A DNA stretch of 9,900 nucleotides from Spirochaetales bacterium. Lineage in GTDB: Bacteria > Spirochaetota > Spirochaetia > Sphaerochaetales > Sphaerochaetaceae. The position numbers and the translations under genes were made by a program. The stretch is taken from assembly GCA_022784805.1 (NCBI GenBank), contig JALFYG010000141.1, positions 1 through 9,900 of the forward strand. The letters run 5' to 3'. Below are positions 5,179-9,900 of this stretch, in pieces. The first letter of the stretch is position 1; every line of letters begins with the position of its first letter. The notes beneath the pieces are model-generated. The model worked only from the letters and a program-made list of their open reading frames with translations, had not been told where the DNA came from and searched no databases.

Positions 5179-5559
5179 GTGAAAAAGGAACAAGCCAAGG
5201 CAGAGGACATAGTCCCTTTGCCCCGTCATTCTGAAAACTTCAAAGTTAACAGAATGATCAGTTACATTGAAAAGCATTGGAATTCTACAATCGAATTGGA
5301 AGATATTGCTTCCTGGGCAGGTGCCTCATCTGGATATACCTCCGCACTCTTTTCAAAGACCATGTGCATGACATTCGTACAATACATGAATGCACTTAAG
5401 GTAAATAAGGCCGCCACTCTTCTGAAAGAAAGCAATATGAGTATCAAAGACATATCAGACTACTGTGGATTCCAGAACACAAGTTACTTTATTCGCACAT
5501 TCCACAACCTTAGTGGTGTCACACCTGGAGAGTACAGAAAACAAAAGAAAGCAGACTAG
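5179..5559 (+). CDS. AraC/XylS-type regulator consisting only of the DNA-binding domain
   Basis: This 126-residue protein carries only the double helix-turn-helix domain of the AraC family and no sensor domain, so it has the size class of MarA and SoxS. The first HTH spans about 38-60 (ELEDIASWAGASSGYTSALF) and the second about 88-110, with the family signature DISDYCGFQNTSYFIRTFHNLSGVTPGEYR (positions 91-120). The start is GTG at 5179 with GAGGGG 5 nt upstream; no better ATG is available. A short charged N-terminal arm (KKEQAKAED) precedes the domain. Without a ligand domain, activity is probably set by expression level or an upstream signal. It converges on the MgtC gene, their stop codons overlapping by three bases within the palindrome ACTAGT. 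Its targets are unknown; the divergent ATPase/ClpP operon and mgtC are candidates by position. Confidence 0.9.
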   Translation: MKKEQAKAEDIVPLPRHSENFKVNRMISYIEKHWNSTIELEDIASWAGASSGYTSALFSKTMCMTFVQYMNALKVNKAATLLKESNMSIKDISDYCGFQNTSYFIRTFHNLSGVTPGEYRKQKKAD

Positions 5560-6251
5560 TCGATGGTATATACCTGGATTCTATCGACAAAAGAAGATTC
5601 AATAATCCCGCTTACTGTTTCACAGACGGAAACAGAAGACGAACAGAATATGGAAGCAGAAAATATGGACTCCCCTTCTTTATTGTGTGATAAGGATGCG
5701 TTCTGAAGAATTACATTAAAATCCGAGAGTTTCTCTTCCGCTTCCTCCAGCGTCAACTTGTGACGAGAGAAGTTTATCTCAATATTTCCCGCTTCCGTGA
5801 AGGAAGACTTATGATCCTTTCTATGAACTGTGAACTGAATCAAGAGAATAAATATAGTGGCTGCAAAACCAAGGACATATAACCCGGAGCCAATGGCAAG
5901 ACCTATTCCTACAGTGGCCCAGAGACCTGCAGCAGTTGTAAGCCTGATTATATTGTCACCTCTGACAAAGATTACCCCAGCTCCTATGAATCCTATGGCC
6001 TGCACCACACCTATAGCTATATGAGAAACCTCTACATGCACGGAAGAACAGCTCACCACATCCATAAACCCATATTTTGAGATGATCATCATCAAAGCAG
6101 ACGCCATACACACAACCATATGGGTTCTGATTCCTGCGCTTTTGAGTTTATTCTCCCTTTCCCATCCGATCACCATGCCACAAAGCGCAGATGAAACCAA
6201 ACGGAGAAGAAAGACTAACTGAAGCTGTAGATCTATCTGAAATTCCTGCAT
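5556..6251 (-). CDS. MgtC/SapB family membrane protein
   Basis: This is a 231-residue inner-membrane protein of the MgtC/SapB family. Members are linked to magnesium limitation, acid stress and, in pathogens, F-type ATPase control, but biochemical roles differ among homologues. The family motif GWERENKLKSAGIRTHMVV spans 29-47, and the hydrophobic core includes GFIGAGVIF (87-95) and TTAAGLWATVGIGLAIGSGLY (105-125). About four or five transmembrane helices occupy residues 10-142. The C-terminal 85 residues look like the soluble ACT-like domain found in many members. The ATG at 6251 follows GGAGGAG at a good distance. That ribosome site can pair with an upstream CTCC across a TTTTT loop, a possible translational control. 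The gene lies 73 nt downstream of the TSUP permease gene and may have its own promoter or be the last gene of that metal operon. Its 3' end meets the AraC-type gene. Confidence 0.93.
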   Translation of the reverse strand: MQEFQIDLQLQLVFLLRLVSSALCGMVIGWERENKLKSAGIRTHMVVCMASALMMIISKYGFMDVVSCSSVHVEVSHIAIGVVQAIGFIGAGVIFVRGDNIIRLTTAAGLWATVGIGLAIGSGLYVLGFAATIFILLIQFTVHRKDHKSSFTEAGNIEINFSRHKLTLEEAEEKLSDFNVILQNASLSHNKEGESIFSASIFCSSSVSVCETVSGIIESSFVDRIQVYTID

Positions 6252-6280
6252 GACTCTCCTCCAAAAAGGAGTCTGTAATC

Positions 6281-6308
6281 ATTCTCTACAGGGTAAAACT
6301 ACAGTCAA
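6281..6308 (-). promoter_or_regulatory. candidate promoter of the MgtC family gene
   Basis: On the minus strand TTGACT (6303-6308, five of six) precedes GAGAAT (6281-6286, four of six) by 16 nt. It lies in the 73-nt gap after the permease gene. No intrinsic terminator is visible in this gap, so read-through from the fur operon is also possible. Confidence 0.4.
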
Positions 6309-6324
6309 CACGTAAAGGAAAGAG

Positions 6325-7065
6325 TCAGATTAAATATATGTTAATTAACTCTGAGACCAAAATATAAAGGCCATATATTCCCACAAACATATAGACATAT
6401 CTCTGCATCTTGGCGCTGTCCACTTTGTCGTTTATCTTCCTGCCAAGTATGGAGCCAAAAAAAGTAAAGACAAGAACAACCAGGAGAGGAAGAATATCTC
6501 CCCTCTCCAAGGCTCCAACTCCCATTCGTGATATCAAACCTGTTGTGCTCTGAATGAGAAAGAAACATTGGATAGTCGCTATATATTCCTCGTTATCATT
6601 AATGGAGGGTCTGAGATACATTGCTGCAGGAGGACCACTTATTCCTGTAAAACCATTGGAGAGGCCACTGATCACTCCCATCACCACACCCTTGGTAACC
6701 GTGGGCTTAATAGTCAATCCCTTCTTTGAAAGAAGAAACACCACCACAAGAATAATGAACACTATGCCGAGAAGAATCTTCAATATGCTTTGGTCAAATG
6801 AAAATGACCAAAGGGTGAAGATGACAGTGGAAACTGTCATGGGAACAAGGACTGGAAATAGAATACCCCATCTTATTTTCCTCCACGTCTTCGACACGAT
6901 AAGAATCGTTAGAAAGAGGCAGGAAATCTGGTTATAAGCAACGGCTTTCCCGAAAGGAAGAATATAGGGAAGCACAGCCATCAACAACACTCCATTACCA
7001 AATCCCATGGATGACTGGAGGGCTGAACCTATGAGAGGAATGATAGAGCAACAGAAGATTTCCAT
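6325..7065 (-). CDS. TauE/SafE (TSUP) family membrane permease
   Basis: This is a 246-residue integral membrane protein of the TSUP family, transporters of sulfite, sulfonates, sulfoacetate and other small organic anions. It has about eight hydrophobic segments. The two family half-motifs are visible: SSMGFGNGVLLMAVLP near 18-33 and SGLSNGFTGISGPPAAMYL near the middle. The ATG at 7065 is preferred because it follows the ZIP stop codon by 4 nt, allowing translational coupling; a TTG at 7092 inside the ZIP gene would add nine residues but lacks support. The ribosome site at 7065 is weak, which fits coupling. Being third in a Fur-family/ZIP operon suggests a link to metal homeostasis, such as export or import of a metal-complexing or sulfur-containing anion. 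The substrate cannot be read from the sequence. Confidence 0.88.
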   Translation of the reverse strand: MEIFCCSIIPLIGSALQSSMGFGNGVLLMAVLPYILPFGKAVAYNQISCLFLTILIVSKTWRKIRWGILFPVLVPMTVSTVIFTLWSFSFDQSILKILLGIVFIILVVVFLLSKKGLTIKPTVTKGVVMGVISGLSNGFTGISGPPAAMYLRPSINDNEEYIATIQCFFLIQSTTGLISRMGVGALERGDILPLLVVLVFTFFGSILGRKINDKVDSAKMQRYVYMFVGIYGLYILVSELINIYLI

Positions 7066-7069
7066 AGTT

Positions 7070-7792
7070 TTATTCCAAGAATAGTGATGCAACCACCAAT
7101 AAGAGTCCCAACAATGCTCCGACTATTGTGATAGTCCTGTCTTTGGAGTGAAGGGCTGATGGAAGAAGCTCCCAGAAGAGAATATAGAGGACCATACCCA
7201 AAGCCAAAGACATCAATACGATGAAGAAGGATGGGGAGAGAATGGATGAGAGAGCCATCATCACCAAGCCTCCCACAAAGGTTGAGAAGGATGAGAGGAC
7301 AAGAATTACATTCCTCTTTCCCCTGCTCTCACTCTTAAGTGTGGAGTAGATCAAAGCTCCCATAGGAATGTTATGAAGTGCTACTCCAAGAGCCAGGGTT
7401 ATTCCACTCTTAAGGCTCTGGGACGCAACGCTATACACTGTCATACCCTCTACGATATTGTGAAGCACAATGGCCACGGCACTCATGATACCTATATGAA
7501 CCAGGTTTCCTTCCTCGCTCTCTTCGCTTCCTTCATGCTCCGGAACAAAGTGATCGAGGACCTTGAGAATCACAATACCTACGACACACAAAAGAGCAAC
7601 CAACAAGTATCCCATACCGCTGGTTTCTTCGAATATCTCCGGAATCAAATCAAGGAAGGCGACTCCTGCCATGGCTCCCAAGGAGATAGAAGATATAAAG
7701 CTTTGGACATGTGCCTTGGATGAAGTGAGTTTAGCAAACACCATTCCGACAGCAAATACTATAGACAGACCAAAAACAACCAACAGCGCCAT
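7070..7792 (-). CDS. ZIP family divalent metal transporter
   Basis: This is a 240-residue ZIP (zinc/iron-regulated transporter-like) protein that imports Zn2+ or other divalent metals across the cytoplasmic membrane. About eight transmembrane helices are visible. The transport-site helices carry HNIVEG (111-116, TM4) and HNIPMG (140-145, TM5). In most family members both helices carry an HNxPEG-like motif, so TM5 has Met where a metal-binding Glu is expected and TM4 has Val for Pro. This could change selectivity or reduce a binuclear site to one metal. The TM3-TM4 loop is acidic with histidines (HFVPEHEGSEESEEG), a likely metal-sensing loop. The ATG at 7792 lies 1 nt after the Fur-family stop (TGA-T-ATG), with AGGAG inside the end of that gene. 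It is followed after 4 nt by the TSUP permease gene. Confidence 0.92.
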   Translation of the reverse strand: MALLVVFGLSIVFAVGMVFAKLTSSKAHVQSFISSISLGAMAGVAFLDLIPEIFEETSGMGYLLVALLCVVGIVILKVLDHFVPEHEGSEESEEGNLVHIGIMSAVAIVLHNIVEGMTVYSVASQSLKSGITLALGVALHNIPMGALIYSTLKSESRGKRNVILVLSSFSTFVGGLVMMALSSILSPSFFIVLMSLALGMVLYILFWELLPSALHSKDRTITIVGALLGLLLVVASLFLE

Positions 7793-7793
7793 A

Positions 7794-8183
7794 TCAATTC
7801 AACTCCTTGTTCTTTCTACATTCACCACATAGCCCATCAAGAACAGTAGTGGTGAGGGTTTCGAATCCCAGAAGGTCATCAACCTCCTTTTTGATTCTCT
7901 CAGTAGTGACATAATCCAAATGTTCCGTCTTTCCACAGACACGACACTTGATGTGCATGTGTGCCGTGCAGAAAGAGCCTGAATATTGATACTGCGTTCT
8001 TCTGCCAGAATTTCCCGTGCGTCTCACCTTTCCTTCTTTTTCCAAGGAATCGACAATCCTATACACAGTACTTTTTTTCACATCACCAAGTGATGAGCAT
8101 ATATCTTCCATTGAAAATGAAAGCTGGGAGTTATTCTCCAGGAAAGACAAGATTTCCTTTCTGGAATGAGTATCATATTTCAC
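7794..8183 (-). CDS. Fur family metal-responsive repressor (Zur-like by context)
   Basis: This is a 129-residue Fur superfamily regulator. The N-terminal winged helix includes the recognition helix region KSTVYRIVDSLEKEGKVRR (37-55). The structural zinc cysteines are Cys80/Cys83 (HIKCRVCG) and Cys119/Cys122 (CGEC), and His75 and His77 in AHMH fit the regulatory metal site. Coupling to a ZIP transporter gene suggests a zinc sensor (Zur), but Fur, PerR and Zur cannot be separated from motifs alone. The start is GTG at 8183, where similarity and the reading frame begin. No ribosome site precedes it, and the predicted transcription start lies only about two bases upstream, so the message may be leaderless. 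A dyad of Fur-box form overlaps the -10 element, indicating autorepression of this gene and its operon partners ZIP and TSUP. Confidence 0.93.
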   Translation of the reverse strand: MKYDTHSRKEILSFLENNSQLSFSMEDICSSLGDVKKSTVYRIVDSLEKEGKVRRTGNSGRRTQYQYSGSFCTAHMHIKCRVCGKTEHLDYVTTERIKKEVDDLLGFETLTTTVLDGLCGECRKNKELN

Positions 8184-8189
8184 AGAAAT

Positions 8190-8221
8190 TGAGAATAATT
8201 CCCAAATTTACCTTTGGTCAA
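8190..8221 (-). promoter_or_regulatory. fur operon promoter with overlapping Fur-box-like operator
   Basis: TGAGAAT-A-ATTCCCA (8190-8204) has the 7-1-7 symmetry of Fur-family boxes and matches the classical TGATAAT-N-ATTATCA at 11 of 14 positions. On the minus strand TTGACC (8216-8221, five of six) lies 18 nt before TATTCT (8192-8197), which falls inside the dyad. A bound repressor would therefore occlude the -10 element. Confidence 0.6.
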
Positions 8222-8300
8222 TACCCAAGAATATAAAGATTCATAAAAACAACACTTATTTACCATTGGCAACAATTTTAGAGGGGGTTATCTTTTTTCC

Positions 8301-8756
8301 ATGAACAATTACAGAAGACCATTCTTCAGCGGAAGAAATGGAGCAGACGAACTCTCAGTGACTCTTGTGGTCTTAGGCGTCGTGCTCTTTCTGGCCGCTC
8401 CTATATTTGATGAAAGTGTTATCCAAGGCATATTCCTACTCCTTGGCGGAGTATCCGTATTTTTTGGTGTCTACAGATCCCTATCCAAAAACATTGGAAA
8501 GAGAAGAGCTGAGAACTTATCCTTTGTGAACTTCTTCAAAGGTGAAGACAGCGCAGAGAAAGAGAGAAGAAAAAGGGAGAAAGAAGAAAGAGAGAGAGCC
8601 GAAAAAGAGAGAAAGGCAAGACGAAAGGAAGAGGAAAAGACACATGCCTTCTTTAAGTGTCCTCAGTGTGGAAAAGAGTTGAGAGTCCCTAGGGGAAAGG
8701 GCAAGATCAGAATCAAGTGTCCCAACTGCGGAGAGCAGTTTATAAGGAAGACTTGA
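8301..8756 (+). CDS. two-helix membrane protein with C-terminal zinc ribbon
   Basis: This is a 151-residue protein with two transmembrane helices at about 18-36 and 40-58. A highly charged, probably coiled-coil linker of Lys, Arg and Glu follows (82-113), then a zinc ribbon with Cys120/Cys123 (CPQC) and Cys140/Cys143 (CPNC). The short connection between the helices suggests a hairpin with both ends in the cytoplasm. Zinc ribbons of this type bind nucleic acid or protein, and none of the residues suggests an enzyme. The start at 8301 is the only sensible ATG; GAGGGGG is 13 nt upstream, an unusually long distance, so translation may be weak or the start mis-set. The stop is 1 nt before the DUF5685 gene (TGA-T-ATG). 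It opens a plus-strand unit divergent from the fur operon. Confidence 0.85.
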   Translation: MNNYRRPFFSGRNGADELSVTLVVLGVVLFLAAPIFDESVIQGIFLLLGGVSVFFGVYRSLSKNIGKRRAENLSFVNFFKGEDSAEKERRKREKEERERAEKERKARRKEEEKTHAFFKCPQCGKELRVPRGKGKIRIKCPNCGEQFIRKT

Positions 8757-8757
8757 T

Positions 8758-9555
8758 ATGTTCGGTTATATTGTTCTTTCTTCCGATGCCCCAAAAGAGG
8801 ACAGAAAAACCTACAGGGAAGCATATTGCGGCCTGTGCCATACATTAAAGAATAAGTATAGAAAGACAGGTATGCTTTCCCTCTCCTATGACATGACCTT
8901 TCTTTCCCTTCTTCTTTCAGATATCGAGGATGCTCCGAGAATCGAGGGAAAAGAGAGATGCTTCGTCCATCCGATTGTAGAGCATAAATTCTTCACCACA
9001 TCCGTTATGGATTACACTGCTCCTATGCAGATTCTTCTCTCCCACTATGCCCTCCTGGATTACAACAGCGATGAGAAGAAAGAGAAGAAAAATCGTTTCC
9101 TTCCATTCCTACCAGATATCGAGAGAGACTATAAGAGACAAAGCGACGCTTTGAAGGAAAACCTTGCTCTCATCTGGGGAAATGAGAAGAAGGGAGAGAA
9201 AGACGCTTATAAGAACTCTCTTTTATTCGGAGAAGCACTGGGAGAAATCTTTGTAAAAGATGAACAGAGCCACTTTGCCCCAGACCTGAGAAAGATGGGA
9301 TGCGGCATGGGAAGATTCATCTACCTCATTGACGCTTGGGATGACAAGAAAAAGGATGAGAAAAACAATAGATACAATCCACTTCCTTCCGATATAACTG
9401 AAAACGAAATAAAGACAATGCTCATTGACGCCGCGGCCTGTGCTACATCAGCCATGGAGCACATGCCTCTTGATGATTATGTGCCATTGTTCGAGAATAT
9501 CCTGTACCATGGCATGTGGAGCAGGTTCAAGAGTGAGGATAGAGGCAATGAGTGA
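8758..9555 (+). CDS. DUF5685 family protein
   Basis: This 265-residue protein matches the DUF5685 family as I recall it, which is widespread in Clostridia and of unknown function. The start MFGYI and the motif YREAYCGLCHTL (19-30, Cys24 and Cys27) are typical. SLSYDMTFLSLLL, then Cys68 with HPIVEH (71-76), follow. The mostly helical second half carries MGRFIYLIDAWDDKKKD (184-200) and RYNPL. The conserved cysteines and histidines suggest a metal site. The Asp-rich helix (D192, D195, D196, D200) recalls all-helical isoprenoid-type enzymes, but this is only a resemblance. No signal peptide or membrane helix is seen. It starts 1 nt after the zinc-ribbon gene and overlaps the J-domain gene by 8 nt, so the three are co-translated and probably work together. 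Confidence 0.88.
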   Translation: MFGYIVLSSDAPKEDRKTYREAYCGLCHTLKNKYRKTGMLSLSYDMTFLSLLLSDIEDAPRIEGKERCFVHPIVEHKFFTTSVMDYTAPMQILLSHYALLDYNSDEKKEKKNRFLPFLPDIERDYKRQSDALKENLALIWGNEKKGEKDAYKNSLLFGEALGEIFVKDEQSHFAPDLRKMGCGMGRFIYLIDAWDDKKKDEKNNRYNPLPSDITENEIKTMLIDAAACATSAMEHMPLDDYVPLFENILYHGMWSRFKSEDRGNE

Positions 9556-9900
9556 TCCATATGAAGTTTTGGGATTAAAACCAGGAGCCAGCGAAGAAGA
9601 AGTCAAGAAAGCATACAAATCCTTGGCCAAGAAGTACCACCCGGACGTCACGGGAAATGATCCTGCAGCTGCAAAGAAGATGCAGGAGATCAACTCCGCC
9701 TATGACGCCATCATAAACCATAAGACATACTCATCCTCTTCTTCATCCTATGGCTATAATAACCAGTCTTCCTATAACTACGGTTATAGCGGAGGAACAG
9801 AAGAGGAATCCAACGAAATGAGGGCTGCCGCTTCTTATATCCATGCCCGTCATTTCAGGGAAGCTCTGCATGTTCTCTCGACTGTTCCTTTTGAAAAGAG
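9548..9900 (+). CDS. J-domain protein with TPR-like C-terminal region (partial)
   Basis: The gene runs off the window; 117 codons are visible. The J domain spans about 1-58 (DPYEVLGLKPGASEEEVKKA at 3-22) with the invariant HPD at 31-33, the element that stimulates Hsp70 (DnaK) ATP hydrolysis. A serine/tyrosine-rich linker (about 59-81) replaces the G/F and zinc-finger regions of DnaJ, so this is not the housekeeping DnaJ. The visible end AASYIHARHFREALHVLSTVPFEK looks like the start of a TPR-type helical repeat. The ATG lies within the last codons of the DUF5685 gene (8-nt overlap), preceded by GAGG sequences. Its likely role is to recruit DnaK to a client linked to the DUF5685 and membrane zinc-ribbon proteins. 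Confidence 0.93.
   Translation, partial: MSDPYEVLGLKPGASEEEVKKAYKSLAKKYHPDVTGNDPAAAKKMQEINSAYDAIINHKTYSSSSSSYGYNNQSSYNYGYSGGTEEESNEMRAAASYIHARHFREALHVLSTVPFEK

Noticed and set aside
7373..7723. A 116-codon plus-strand frame opposite the ZIP gene, and similar frames opposite clpP, TSUP and fur
   Set aside because: All lie antisense to recognisable genes, lack ribosome sites and show no domain-like sequence.
1..9900. CRISPR array, insertion sequence or rRNA genes
   Set aside because: No regularly spaced direct repeats, no transposase with terminal repeats and no rRNA-like sequence were seen.

Overview
The window looks like a chromosomal segment of a low-to-mid GC, Gram-positive-like bacterium, most probably a Clostridia member near Lachnospiraceae. 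This is inferred from strong AGGAGG-type ribosome sites, heavy AGA arginine usage, tightly packed short operons, and a membrane zinc-ribbon / DUF5685 / J-domain cluster that I associate with Clostridia. No marker gene fixes the taxonomy. The one tRNA gene does not encode its CCA end.

Left part (1-1000): a probable tail of an unknown gene (to 100), an AT-rich gap, a small acidic cysteine-bearing protein of unknown function (423-845, +), and tRNA-Ala(GGC) on the minus strand. Back-to-back terminators separate the last two.

Middle (1361-4940, minus strand): a four-gene unit transcribed right to left. It encodes a 223-aa unknown protein, a VirD4/TraG-type coupling ATPase without membrane helices, a ClpP-type serine protease and a 109-aa unknown protein, closed by a good intrinsic terminator. 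No relaxase, type IV secretion gene, integrase or Clp unfoldase is in view. The ATPase ends in an SSB-like acidic tip (DEDIPF). The unit has a long structured leader with a palindrome at its start, a possible 31-codon upstream ORF, a nested dyad and a hairpin touching the first ribosome site. This is the most novel part of the window.

Right-middle (5179-8221): a sensorless AraC-type regulator (+) converges on, and overlaps at the stop codons, an MgtC/SapB membrane protein gene (-). Further right on the minus strand is a coupled operon of a Fur-family repressor, a ZIP metal transporter and a TauE/SafE (TSUP) permease. A Fur-box-like dyad overlaps the predicted promoter and suggests autoregulated metal homeostasis. 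MgtC may be an added downstream member.

Right end (8301-9900, plus strand): a tightly coupled three-gene unit encoding a two-helix membrane protein with a cytosolic zinc ribbon, a DUF5685 protein and a J-domain protein that runs off the window. It plausibly serves an Hsp70-linked membrane or protein-quality function that is not yet defined.
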